Shown: positions 55,943 through 64,000, counted from the stretch's first letter. The stretch: 64,000 nucleotides of DNA from Parazoarcus communis (GCF_003111665.1 NZ_CP022188.1:1674001-1738000); one strand, 5' to 3'. Numbers and translations are program-made. The notes: a model not told the origin generated them from the letters alone.

Positions 55943-55964
55943 AAGGGGTCAGAGTCGTTTGATC
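55943..55964 (+). repeat. Dispersed palindromic element, copy 3 (single core)
   Basis: AAGGGGTCAGAGTCGTTTGA then TC; the upstream flank has lost the ATCAA part. Located between the DUF3592 gene and the convergent diguanylate cyclase. Confidence 0.8.
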
Positions 55965-56046
55965 CTCGCGACCGGAATGAGTGATCTTGGCGCTGAAAGC
56001 CTTGGCCGGAATCTTTGATCGCCTGCAGGATACCGTCGAGGTCGAC

Positions 56047-57078
56047 TCAGTCCGTGAGCGACTCGCCGGCGAAGTACATGCAATTGCGCCCGGCTTGTTT
56101 GGCGCGGTACAGCGCCCGGTCGGCATGCTCCACCAGATACTCGGGTGGGTTGTGCCGGGAAGGTGTCAGGCTGGCCACGCCAATGCTGGCGGTGACGATG
56201 CTTGCGGGTACGCCGGCATGTGGCAGTGCCAGTGAACGGATTTCATCCAGCAGGTGGGTGGCGAACTTCACTGCGTCATCTTCGCCAGTCTCGGGTAATA
56301 GCACCACGAACTCTTCGCCGCCGAAACGTGCCACCAGGTCTCCTGCACGGCGCGCCGACTGCGCCAACAGCCTGGCCAACGCCTGCAGGCACGCGTCGCC
56401 TGCGAGGTGTCCATTTGTGTCGTTGAAATGCTTGAACAGATCGACGTCGAGCATGACCAGCGACAGCGGCGCGCCGGAGCGCTGCCCGCGGTCCCATTCC
56501 CGGGAAAGCGCCTGATCGAAGCTCCGGCGGTTAGCGACGCCGGTCAGGCCGTCGGTGTTACTCAAGGCCTCCAGCTTTCTGTTTGCTTCCGCCAGGGCGT
56601 GAGTGCGCGTTTCGATCAGCGCTTCCAGTTCGCGATTGCGCTCACGCAGGTTAACCATCGGGTAGATTTCATCGTCCCCGGCAAGACCGAATGGAATTGA
56701 GATGCCGCTGTGTGCAATTTTCCAGGCATCGCCCTCAAGGCGGAAGATCAGCACCAGGCGCGCCGTTTCTCGCGCCAGAATGCTTTCCGGAAAAGGAAGG
56801 TGGATGTGAAAGAAAGCGGTCACGGCGACCACATCGTCGGCCAGATCCTGAAGCGCCAGATCCAGCATTTCGATGTGGAGGCGCTCGGGCACTTGTGCGA
56901 AATCCAGCGCGGTGATGCGAATCCACTCAGCCCTGTCGGTGACCAGAACATCGCTGCTGCCTGCGTAGCCACTGAAGTTTTCGCTGAAGCACGTTATCAG
57001 GCGCGCGTCGCGCGAGGCATACATCTCGATGTAGTCCTCGAACAGAGACTGGATCAGGCGCTGGCGTTCAGTTGGCAT
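56047..57078 (-). CDS. Soluble diguanylate cyclase with NTF2-like N-terminal domain
   Basis: A 343-residue cytoplasmic protein. Residues 1 to about 135 resemble SnoaL/NTF2-like domains ('LIQSLFEDYIEMYASRDARLITCFSENFSGYAGSS', 'FRLEGDAWKIAHSGISIP'). A coiled coil ('RNRELEALIETRTHALAEANRKLEALS') then joins it to a GGDEF domain with active RFGGEEF and an RAGD I-site. No membrane span. NTF2-like pockets bind small molecules, so this may be a ligand-sensing c-di-GMP synthase. Flanked on both sides by copies of the palindromic element. Confidence 0.85.
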   Translation of the reverse strand: MPTERQRLIQSLFEDYIEMYASRDARLITCFSENFSGYAGSSDVLVTDRAEWIRITALDFAQVPERLHIEMLDLALQDLADDVVAVTAFFHIHLPFPESILARETARLVLIFRLEGDAWKIAHSGISIPFGLAGDDEIYPMVNLRERNRELEALIETRTHALAEANRKLEALSNTDGLTGVANRRSFDQALSREWDRGQRSGAPLSLVMLDVDLFKHFNDTNGHLAGDACLQALARLLAQSARRAGDLVARFGGEEFVVLLPETGEDDAVKFATHLLDEIRSLALPHAGVPASIVTASIGVASLTPSRHNPPEYLVEHADRALYRAKQAGRNCMYFAGESLTD

Positions 57079-57102
57079 GGGGCCGGCCGTCTTGAGGGGT
57101 GA

Positions 57103-57128
57103 ATCAAAGGGGTCAGAGTCGTTTGATC
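57103..57128 (+). repeat. Dispersed palindromic element, copy 4 (single full core)
   Basis: ATCAAAGGGGTCAGAGTCG then TTTGATC, between the NTF2-GGDEF gene start and the muconate isomerase gene. Confidence 0.85.
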
Positions 57129-57152
57129 GGTGGCGTTGGCAGCAGCGTTCAT

Positions 57153-57488
57153 CTATACGATCACTTTGCCGTAGCTACCCCGTTCCATTTCCACAACTTC
57201 GGCTGTGATCGAGGTGTTGCTGAAGCCAAGTGCGCGCAATTGCGCGACAACGGTACTGGATAGATTTGATCGCTGTTCGGGGGTTCGTCCGGACAGGATT
57301 TTCAGCGCAACGTGAATGAATGGGGACTTCCGCGGGCCTGTCAGATAGCTGCTGAAACTCAGTGCCCGTACCTTTATGTCATTGCCATCCGGGTCAAAAA
57401 GGCCGGAATGCAGGGCAGCAGTGAATACCTCGCTTACCAGCTGGTCACTATCAAAGTCTGTCGAGTGCTCGATGATGCAATGTGGCAT
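57153..57488 (-). CDS. 5-carboxymethyl-2-hydroxymuconate delta-isomerase-like protein
   Basis: A 111-residue tautomerase-superfamily protein (HpaF/CHMI type). Pro2 in 'MPHCIIEHSTDF' is the catalytic base; 'IKVRALSFSSYLTGPRKSPFIHVALKILSGRTPEQR' is the family core. CHMI acts in homoprotocatechuate breakdown, but no other hpa gene is in the window, so it may be a relic or serve another keto-acid. The 298 nt beyond its start (57489-57786) show no gene or clear site. Confidence 0.85.
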   Translation of the reverse strand: MPHCIIEHSTDFDSDQLVSEVFTAALHSGLFDPDGNDIKVRALSFSSYLTGPRKSPFIHVALKILSGRTPEQRSNLSSTVVAQLRALGFSNTSITAEVVEMERGSYGKVIV

Positions 57489-57786
57489 TTTGTCTTCCCT
57501 GGATGAAACGTCCCTAGCCTGATGAATGCAGGGAACGCCCCGGCTCTAGCGCGTGGTAGTGAATCGGGACTGTGCAATCCGCATCGCGTCGCCCCCGATA
57601 CGATAGACGATACCGTAGCACCAATGGGGGCAGGCAGCGTCGATGCCGTCCTCAACTGGCGCCGGGCTCGCCCCCCATTGGAGGGCGAGCGGTCATCCGG
57701 CGTTCCACGGTACCCGCTTTCCCTTGACCGATGGATTCTGAGCCCTTTGAACTCGCGTGCGCGGTTCTTTGGGGAGGCGGTGCGCC

Positions 57787-59334
57787 TCAGCTCCTTGCGT
57801 GACTGATGATGCGGTTGCGGCCGCTGTTCTTTGCGTCGTAGAGCGCACGGTCGGCGGTTCGGATCAGGGCTTCGGTGGTCGTGCCCCCTCCGTGCGCGAT
57901 GCTGATGCCGATGCTCAGGGTGATCTTCAGCGTGGTGCCGTCGACCAGAAAGGGAAACTGCTCGACGCTGCTGCGGATGCGCTCGGCGACTGCCCAGGCG
58001 GTGTCGTGCCCTGCGCCGGGCAGGATGACGGTGAATTCCTCCCCGCCGTAGCGTGCGACGAGGTCTTGCGGACGCACGCAGTCGCGGATCAGGTGGGCCA
58101 CCGACTGCAGCACATGGTCGCCGCTGCGGTGGCCGTAAGTGTCGTTGACCCGCTTGAAGAAATCGATGTCGATCATCAGCAGTCCGGATGTGCTGTCATC
58201 GTGGCGGATACGGTGCAATTCTTTGTTCAGGGCCTGCATGAAGACGTCCTGCCGGAGCAGGCTGGTCAGCGCATCGCGCTCTGCGCGCTCAAGATAGTCA
58301 TCGCGCTCTTGCCGGGTTTCGTTCAGGCGGAGATAGACATGGGTGATGACCCGGTCGGCGATCAGCAGTGTGCCCAGCCCGATCAGCAGACCAGCCCCCA
58401 CCAGGAGTGCAATCGCGCGGCCGTATCGGCCCTCGCTCGCGGAAACATCCATCACCAGCAGCATCCGGCCCACGCTGCGCCCGGAAGCGTCGGTCAGTGG
58501 CGTGGTCTCCACGACCAGGCTGCGCGCGGCCACCCGCGCGCGCTTTACGTCGGCCGACGAGGTCGCTTCAAGCAGCAGACTGTGCGGAACGTTGGTGCGG
58601 TCGGAGCCCTCGGGACGCCCCACCACTACGTGGTCCGGAAAACGGTCCCAATCGTGGTTGCGCCCGATCATGCGCATGCCGGCCTCCCAGCGCTCGCGCT
58701 GGACATATTTCTTTTCGACCAGTGAATAAAGGCTCACGCCGGTCAGCGAATGCAATTGCTCCAGTGTGCGGTCAATCTCGATGCCGAGTTCGATGTAGCC
58801 AATCCGCTGGCCGGTGGCGTCAATCCAGGGATGGACCACGCGCAGCGTAAAGATGCCCATCGGCCCCAGCTCCAGGCCAGCGCTCGGTTTGCCCGTGCGC
58901 TCAGCCTCACCCAGCGTGTAGCGGTTGATCTCGTCACCGCGGCGTTCCGGGGCCTGCACACGGAGGAACATGCGGCGGTCCGGCGCAATGAAATAGAAAT
59001 GGGTGATGTTGTGCCTGGCGCGCAGGACGGTGTAGTAGGGCTGTGCCACAGCGAGCAATTCGTCAAAATCACGACGGACGAAGGCCTGCTGCAAGTCGGC
59101 ATTTCGCGTGAGCAGTTCGAGCAGACCGCTAAGCTTGTCGGAGTCCCGGTCGATTGCAAGTTTCAGCGCGGACTTGACGCCTTCAACCGCAATCGCACGC
59201 TGTTCGTCGATCGCTCCGCGTTCGCGCAAGAACTCTGCCACGCCAACCACCAGCAGCAAGGTCAGCAAGCCTGCGGCAAGAGGCAGCAGCAGCGCCCGCT
59301 TGTAATCGGCAAGAGAGTTCAGCTTTGTGACCAT
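57787..59334 (-). CDS. Membrane diguanylate cyclase with dCache-like periplasmic sensor
   Basis: A 515-residue protein. TM about 13-32, a periplasmic double-Cache-type domain ('ARHNITHFYFIAPDRRMFLRVQAPERRGDEINRYTL' and 'VHPWIDATGQRIGYIELGIEI'), a second TM about 308-330, then a GGDEF domain with active RYGGEEF and an RPQD I-site. The sensor resembles those of chemoreceptor-type proteins. The start at 59334 leaves a 437-nt gap before the next gene, filled partly by the palindromic element at 59580-59700. Confidence 0.88.
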   Translation of the reverse strand: MVTKLNSLADYKRALLLPLAAGLLTLLLVVGVAEFLRERGAIDEQRAIAVEGVKSALKLAIDRDSDKLSGLLELLTRNADLQQAFVRRDFDELLAVAQPYYTVLRARHNITHFYFIAPDRRMFLRVQAPERRGDEINRYTLGEAERTGKPSAGLELGPMGIFTLRVVHPWIDATGQRIGYIELGIEIDRTLEQLHSLTGVSLYSLVEKKYVQRERWEAGMRMIGRNHDWDRFPDHVVVGRPEGSDRTNVPHSLLLEATSSADVKRARVAARSLVVETTPLTDASGRSVGRMLLVMDVSASEGRYGRAIALLVGAGLLIGLGTLLIADRVITHVYLRLNETRQERDDYLERAERDALTSLLRQDVFMQALNKELHRIRHDDSTSGLLMIDIDFFKRVNDTYGHRSGDHVLQSVAHLIRDCVRPQDLVARYGGEEFTVILPGAGHDTAWAVAERIRSSVEQFPFLVDGTTLKITLSIGISIAHGGGTTTEALIRTADRALYDAKNSGRNRIISHARS

Positions 59335-59579
59335 GTCGGGTCGTGATCCTTGCCCGGAAAGGCCCGGTAAACAGGAACAAGTATGTTCCTGATGATGGGC
59401 TCTGCATCGTCGCTATCTTTCGGGGAGATGTAAATTGGACGAAAGCCATAGAGCGCGCATCCGCATCCCCCTCAGACCTACTGCTCTCATACCGTTGCTC
59501 CGTCGCTCGCGGGCAATTCCCCCTTCGCCCGCACTGGCAGGCGGAGGCGAAAGGCGAGGAGGACGAACAGGTTAGAAGA

Positions 59580-59700
59580 ATCAAAAGGGTCAGAGTCGTT
59601 TGATCCTTTCACGGATGCGCAAATGCCAAGATGCTCCGACCGCTCTGGCTTTTCCTGCGGCTTCAAACGACTCTGACCCCTTTGATCGACCCCTTTGATC
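59580..59700. repeat. Dispersed palindromic element, copy 5 (inverted pair plus extra end)
   Basis: Core at 59580-59605 faces an inverted core at 59663-59687, followed by a further partial copy (59688-59700, GACCCCTTTGATC). The middle segment is shared with the copy at 55209-55317. Nothing else is seen in the 59335-59771 gap except a short unsupported ORF. Confidence 0.85.
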
Positions 59701-59771
59701 CTGTCAGTTGTGCTCGGAGGCGAGAAGGGGGATAAATTCAGCAACATCCGCGATCACGTTAGACTTGATGT

Positions 59772-61862
59772 ATGCCTTCGCCACGCGCACGGTTCGGGTT
59801 TTTCCTTCGGTTCCCGCTGGGCGCAATCCTGATTGCGTTGTGCGGATGGACTGCTGCTGCTCATGCCTTGGACGCTGTCACGCTTCAACTCAAATGGAGC
59901 CACGCTTTCCAGTTCGCCGGCTACTACGCCGCGAAGGAAAAGGGCTACTACCGCGAGGTGGGGCTTGATGTCGCAATACATGAAGCGCGTCCGGGAGATG
60001 ACCCGGTAAAAAACGTGCTTGATGGCAATGCCCAGTATGGGGTTGGTAATAGCAGTCTGCTTCTGGCGCGAAGTTCGGGGCAGCCCGTGGTGGTGCTGGC
60101 CGTCCTGTTTCAGCATTCGCCTGTGGTGCTGCTTGTCCGCCGCGAAGGGCCGGTTCAGGGAATTCACGACATGGCGGGCAAGCGCCTGATGATCGAACCC
60201 CAGTCCGACGAACTGTTGGCCTATCTCAAGCAAGAGGGCATCCCCTTGGCCGGTATTACCCGCGTCGAGCACAGTTTCCGGCCACAGGACCTGATTGACG
60301 GCAAGGCAGATGCGATCTCTGCCTACGTGACCAACGAGCCCTACTTTCTGGATCGCACGGGCTTCGAGTATCACACCTACACCCCGCGCTCCGCTGGCAT
60401 CGACTTTTACGGCGACAACCTGTTCACAACCGAACATGAGCTGAGCAAGCATCCGGCCCGTGTAAAAGCGTTTCGTGAAGCGAGTCTGCGCGGATGGCAG
60501 TACGCGATGGCGCATCCTGAAGAAATCGCCGACCTGATCCTGGACAAATACTCGCAGCAACATCCCCGCGAGTTCTACCTGTTCGAGGCCAGCCGCATGG
60601 AGCCGCTCTTTCGAACGGATCTGATCGAGATCGGGTACATGAACCCAGGTCGCTGGCGTCATATTGCGGACACCTACGCCCAGCTTGGCTTGCTGCCGGA
60701 AAACTTTGTGTTCGACGGATTCGTCTATAACGCCGAATCAGAGCGTGATCTGACCTGGCTCTACCTCGCAGGCATCCTGCTTGTCATCGTGAGCGCCGTC
60801 GCATTCTATATTTATCGAATCAACAGGCGCCTGACCCTGGCACTGATCACCAGCAAAAGGGATCACGAGCTGCTCAGGGTCAGTGAGGAGCGGCATCGCC
60901 TGTTGGCCGATAACGCCACCGACGTGATCTGGACGATGAATCTCGATGGTCAATTCACCTATGTCAGCCCATCGGTGGAGAAGCTGCGGGGATATAGCAG
61001 CGAAGAGGTCATGCGGCAGCCCATGGAACAGGCATTGACCGCAGCGTCCATCCCGATTGCAAAGGAAGCACTTGCAAGCTCCATTGCAGCGATGGTTCAA
61101 GGCAAGCCCTTTGTAGAGTTTCAGGGAGAACTCGAACAGCCTTGCAAGGACGGGTCGACCGTTTGGACCGAAGTGAGCACCTCTGGCATGCGAAACGCTG
61201 CCGGTGAGTTTTTTGGCATTCTGGGCGTGACCCGGAACATCACCAAGCGCAAGCAGATGGAAGATCAGGTGCGGCTGCTCGCCTTCTATGACCCGTTGAC
61301 CAAGTTGCCAAATCGTCGGCTACTCAACGATCGCCTCACTCAAGCGATGGCGATCAGCAAGCGCGGAGGTTGCTACGCTGCAGTGATGTTTCTCGATCTG
61401 GACAACTTCAAGCCACTAAACGACAAATATGGGCATGCCGTTGGAGACCTGCTACTGATCGAGGCGGCGGACCGGCTGAAGAAATGTGTGCGTGAAACCG
61501 ACACCGTGGCTCGCTTCGGCGGCGATGAATTTGTGGTGTTGATCAGCGAACTGATGGAGGACCGAGCTGGCTCAGAAGTGCTGGCCATGCGCATTGCCGA
61601 GAAGGTTCGCAGTTCTTTAGCCAAAGCCTACGTCCTTACAGTGCAGCACGAAGACAAAGCTGACGGCATTGTGGAGCACCAATGTACGGTGAGCATCGGC
61701 ATTGCACTGTTCATCAGCCATGATGCGACCGAGGGCGACATCCTCAGGCGTGCGGATACAGCCATGTATCAGGCAAAAGAGGCTGGGCGTAACAAAATTT
61801 GCTTTTATGACGTGGGCGAGTCGAAAGGGTCAGAGTCGATTGATTCTTTCGGAGATACGTAA
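59772..61862 (+). CDS. Diguanylate cyclase with fused NMT1/THI5-type periplasmic binding domain and PAS
   Basis: A 696-residue protein. Signal sequence or TM (about 12-32), then a periplasmic substrate-binding domain of the NMT1/THI5 kind ('LQLKWSHAFQFAGYYAAKEKGYYREVGLDV', 'DGNAQYGVGNSSLLLAR'), a TM at about 333-353, PAS at about 375-490 and GGDEF with active RFGGDEF (near 582) and an RETD I-site. The binding domain is like those of thiamine-precursor and nitrate/sulfonate importers, here used as a receptor. The last 13 codons lie inside a palindromic element, so the tail is repeat-derived. Confidence 0.9.
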   Translation: MPSPRARFGFFLRFPLGAILIALCGWTAAAHALDAVTLQLKWSHAFQFAGYYAAKEKGYYREVGLDVAIHEARPGDDPVKNVLDGNAQYGVGNSSLLLARSSGQPVVVLAVLFQHSPVVLLVRREGPVQGIHDMAGKRLMIEPQSDELLAYLKQEGIPLAGITRVEHSFRPQDLIDGKADAISAYVTNEPYFLDRTGFEYHTYTPRSAGIDFYGDNLFTTEHELSKHPARVKAFREASLRGWQYAMAHPEEIADLILDKYSQQHPREFYLFEASRMEPLFRTDLIEIGYMNPGRWRHIADTYAQLGLLPENFVFDGFVYNAESERDLTWLYLAGILLVIVSAVAFYIYRINRRLTLALITSKRDHELLRVSEERHRLLADNATDVIWTMNLDGQFTYVSPSVEKLRGYSSEEVMRQPMEQALTAASIPIAKEALASSIAAMVQGKPFVEFQGELEQPCKDGSTVWTEVSTSGMRNAAGEFFGILGVTRNITKRKQMEDQVRLLAFYDPLTKLPNRRLLNDRLTQAMAISKRGGCYAAVMFLDLDNFKPLNDKYGHAVGDLLLIEAADRLKKCVRETDTVARFGGDEFVVLISELMEDRAGSEVLAMRIAEKVRSSLAKAYVLTVQHEDKADGIVEHQCTVSIGIALFISHDATEGDILRRADTAMYQAKEAGRNKICFYDVGESKGSESIDSFGDT

Positions 61863-61911
61863 ACAGAACTTCAAACGACTCCGACCCCTTTGACGACTCT
61901 GACCCCTTTGA
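61822..61911. repeat. Dispersed palindromic element, copy 6 (inverted pair overlapping a coding end)
   Basis: Core at 61822-61846, inverted cores at 61871-61893 and 61892-61911. The left end overlaps the last codons of the NMT1-PAS-GGDEF gene. Shorter middle than the other two paired copies. Confidence 0.8.
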
Positions 61912-62095
61912 AAAGCGGGCTGCCTTCGGGTGGTCCGTTTTGCTTTAGGCATAGAGATTGCAACGGTGATGTGCTGACGGGATGTAGGGTAGTACTTGCC
62001 TCGCATTATTGCGTTGTGCTATTTCATCGCCTGAACCCATTGAACGCGCGTTGGCTGATCGCGAGCAAGCACGGGACGAACTTCCGGAGAGCAGA

Positions 62096-62656
62096 TTGGC
62101 GAACGAGAAAGCGCTTGCGACAGGTCTGACACTGCTGATTGCAGCGGGGGCTGGCGCGTTCCTGTGGTGGGATGCGAACAAACAGCCCGCGGCAACGCTT
62201 GCTCCGCATGTTCAGCCAGCACAGCCACCGACACGCTCACTCGCACAGACCCCAACACCGCCCCCGAGCGCAACCCGTCCGGCGCCAGGGGCCAACGCGC
62301 TTTTCCGTTGCGAACACCGTGGCGCTGTCACCTACCAGTCCAGCCCCTGCCCATCGGGCGCCCGCCAGGCTCAGGTTGACCGCGGCACCATGAGCGTCGT
62401 CAGCCCACCGCCCATTGCGAAGTCAGCCCCTGCACCAGCGCCACTGGCGCAGGCTGAAGGTGGCAAGGTCGGATTCGTCTCGCGCACACCGAGTCTTGGT
62501 AGCGGGAACGTTGCGCTGTGCGCTGGTTTAGAGAGGGAGGTTGCGCGGATAGATGCTGCTGCACGCAACGGTATCAGCGCACAGCAGCAGGAGCGACTGA
62601 AGACGCGGCGAAAGGAAGTGAAGGATGAGATGTGGGGGCTGAAATGTGGGTTTTAA
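62096..62656 (+). CDS. DUF4124-like membrane-anchored protein
   Basis: A 186-residue protein with an N-terminal span ('ALATGLTLLIAAGAGAFLWW'), a Pro/Thr-rich linker and a small cysteine motif 'LFRCEHRGAVTYQSSPCPSG' of the DUF4124 kind, then a C-terminal helical part with two more Cys ('VALCAGLEREVARID' and 'WGLKCGF'). A TTG at 62096 is preferred because GGAGA lies 5 nt upstream and it puts the span at the N-terminus; another TTG at 62009 is possible. Function unknown; probably periplasmic. Confidence 0.6.
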   Translation: MANEKALATGLTLLIAAGAGAFLWWDANKQPAATLAPHVQPAQPPTRSLAQTPTPPPSATRPAPGANALFRCEHRGAVTYQSSPCPSGARQAQVDRGTMSVVSPPPIAKSAPAPAPLAQAEGGKVGFVSRTPSLGSGNVALCAGLEREVARIDAAARNGISAQQQERLKTRRKEVKDEMWGLKCGF

Positions 62657-62998
62657 GTGGGCTTTGCACTCTCAACCGAGTCTGAACATTGCAGGCAAGG
62701 CGAACCCAAAAGACATATTGCGGATCGAGTTGATAGCTGTAACGCTTCTTGCGATTGCATGTTCGAATCGGGTTAAGCAAGCGAACGGACTGTAACGGAG
62801 CTGGTGCCTCTCAAAAAGGCGTGCGTGGTTTGTCAGGCTGTTTATAAATGTTAATAAACATGGTTTGTTATGAAAAATAAATTACATCAAACGCTTACGG
62901 CTGCGGATTCGAGTCAGATATACCGCAACGCAGCAGATGAGTCCGCAGATTTGCGGTCTACAACACGTTAGTTGTCATTGGCGTTAATCGAGAAGTAC
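62657..62998. other. AT-rich gap with a possible degenerate attC
   Basis: No gene is seen. CTGCGGA (62901-62907) pairs with TCCGCAG (62942-62948), AAC (62890-62892) could pair with GTT (62967-62969), and the region ends in ACACGTTAG, so 62888-62973 may be an attC whose crossover point would be after G62967. Pairing of the outer arms is poor. Confidence 0.35.
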
Positions 62999-63364
62999 AT
63001 GAAATATATAAAAGGTCTCTGTTGGTTAGTCGGCTTAATTTTTGTTGTCACACTGATAAGTCTCTTGGCGGCACACCAGTTAAGAGCGGAATTTACCGGG
63101 ATATCTCAACTTCATGAAAACTTTTGCAATGTTGACCTAAGTCGCGACAGGAAGGAGTGCGAAGAGCTTGCGGAACTAACAGATACATTGATGAATGTGA
63201 AACGCGAACTCTCTACAGGAGAGGTTGCATACTGTTCCATCTTGGAACTTTTGAAGCTTGGGATGTTTAATAATACCTGCAATCAATACCAAGTCGCTGT
63301 TGACTTAAAGAACGAAATTGAAGACTTAATGAAGGCAACGGATGTACTTGAGAAATACAACTAA
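62999..63364 (+). CDS. Small single-span membrane protein, probable integron cassette ORF
   Basis: A 121-residue protein with one N-terminal span (about 6-26, 'GLCWLVGLIFVVTLISLLAA') and a polar, cysteine-containing remainder ('NFCNVDLSRDRKECEELAEL', 'AYCSILELLKLGMFNNTCNQYQ'), whose four cysteines outside the membrane could pair in the periplasm. ATG at 62999 is used; a TTG at 62972 is also in frame. The stop codon lies inside an attC-like site, the usual layout of an integron cassette. I do not recognise the family. Codon use is AT-rich, unlike the paa genes. Confidence 0.55.
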   Translation: MKYIKGLCWLVGLIFVVTLISLLAAHQLRAEFTGISQLHENFCNVDLSRDRKECEELAELTDTLMNVKRELSTGEVAYCSILELLKLGMFNNTCNQYQVAVDLKNEIEDLMKATDVLEKYN

Positions 63365-63437
63365 CACGGCGCTCTTGCCGGACAATTTTTCCACCGCTTC
63401 GCGGCTACAAAATTGCCGCAAAGCTTGGCGTTAAAGC
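63361..63437 (+). repeat. Integron attC-like recombination site
   Basis: Left end CTAACACGGCGCT, right end AGCTTGGCGTTAAAGC; AAC (63363-63365) pairs with GTT (63430-63432). The middle is an imperfect palindrome: GACAATTTT against AAAATTGCCGC with extrahelical bases. Size (77 bp), ends and bulged stem fit integron attC sites, with crossover expected after G63430. No integrase gene is in the window. Confidence 0.65.
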
Positions 63438-63508
63438 TATGACGTTAGCACCTTCGCAAGTGACCTAAGAAAATTAAAAGCCAGAGTATGAGAAGAGGGA
63501 GATATTAC

Positions 63509-64000
63509 ATGGGCCGAGTTGTAAAACTCGGTACTCTCGACCAAGAACGACTGCAGAATGCACTGCTTCATCCACCTGTGGTTGAGATCGGGAAATTCGA
63601 TTGGACGATCACTGGTGTAGTCGACGGAAGAGACTCTTCCCAACCATATATCTTTGGAAATCTCGCAAAATATGCCAAATAAGGAAGAGTTATGATTGTC
63701 GACGAGAACTCGCGCCAACAAATCAAGGCGCTTGCTCCAAACTTGCTCGAGGCCAGCGCACCATTCGTGTATCTGCCAGAATTTTCTGGCTTAGCTTTTC
63801 TGCATGTTTGGAATGGCATTCAGGAACAAATTTTCCCGCGGCGCTTTAAGTCAATCATTGAGGCGACCTACGAAAATTCTTTCGTCGGGTGCTATGTGGA
63901 GCCGGTATCGGACTATAAAGCCTTCTACGCCAAGCTCAGTTCTTTTCAACGCTTTACTGAACTATCTGCGAAGGTTTTCCCCCGAACCCACTATTCGGCC
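63509..64000 (+). pseudogene. Unknown cassette gene interrupted by an in-frame stop (also cut by the window edge)
   Basis: A 57-codon frame (63509-63682, AGAGGGA ribosome site 8 nt upstream) ends at TAA, and a second frame starts at ATG 63692 and runs to the edge (103 codons so far). Both are in the same frame, only 9 nt apart, and the text reads on smoothly ('...IFGNLAKYAK', stop, 'GRVMIVDENSRQQ...'). One changed base (GAA to TAA) in a single gene explains this best; two separate genes remain possible. Second-part strings 'PFVYLPEFSGLAFLHVWN' look like a folded domain. Family not recognised; AT-rich like its neighbour. Confidence 0.5.

Noticed and set aside
59343..59603. 86-codon frame upstream of the NMT1-PAS-GGDEF gene
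   Set aside because: Runs into the palindromic element and lacks a ribosome site or any family pattern.

Overview
The window looks like a chromosomal segment of a high-GC betaproteobacterium of the Azoarcus/Thauera/Aromatoleum type (Rhodocyclales). This rests on the gene content: a complete-looking aerobic phenylacetyl-CoA (paa) cluster with its own branched-chain-type ABC transporter, the ribE-ribBA-ribH-nusB block, and many c-di-GMP signalling proteins. It is an inference from gene order and protein style, not from a marker gene. No rRNA, tRNA or CRISPR array was seen.

Layout. 0-3.4 kb: a partial lipoprotein serine hydrolase, a TerB-like protein, a cupin and a TIR-domain membrane protein. 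3.4-21.3 kb: the phenylacetate block. paaY and paaN run leftwards. paaG-H-I-K-A-B-C-D-E, a TetR regulator (paaR) and paaJ run rightwards, followed by a liv-type transporter in which one permease is fused to its ATPase. The divergent paaN/paaG promoter carries a TetR-type palindrome and a perfect FNR-type box. 21.4-30.2 kb: hemerythrin, HU, a DEAD-box helicase with a long leader, the riboflavin/nusB operon, DsbD, CutA and a histidine phosphatase. 30.4-39.2 kb: a dihaem cytochrome c, then a TonB receptor, YfiR and GGDEF-EAL overlapping or nearly abutting, then a five-PAS diguanylate cyclase. 39.3-45.7 kb: a MATE pump, a glucosylglycerol-phosphate phosphatase-like protein, a Rieske ferredoxin, a DyP peroxidase and KatG. 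46-51.7 kb: a quinone oxidoreductase, LysR, and a CoA-transferase/HMG-CoA-lyase/TRAP-binding-protein operon.

51.8-64 kb is accessory DNA. It holds a NERD-helicase overlapping an HNH-like protein, a GIY-YIG-like protein, a transposase stub, three more diguanylate cyclases with unusual sensors, and a dispersed palindromic element (core GGGGTCAGAGTCGTTTGA) present as single copies and inverted pairs. At the right end an AT-rich single-gene unit is bounded by an integron attC-like site. Next to it is a gene apparently split by an in-frame stop.

How the genes work together. PaaK activates phenylacetate, PaaABCDE epoxidises it, PaaG isomerises the epoxide, and PaaN, PaaH and PaaJ carry out later oxidation and thiolysis. 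PaaI and PaaY rescue CoA. Two expected steps, the PaaF hydratase and the MaoC-type oxepin-CoA hydrolase, are not encoded here. Five proteins with GGDEF domains between 33.8 and 61.9 kb, all with catalytic and inhibitory motifs, make this a c-di-GMP-rich segment.
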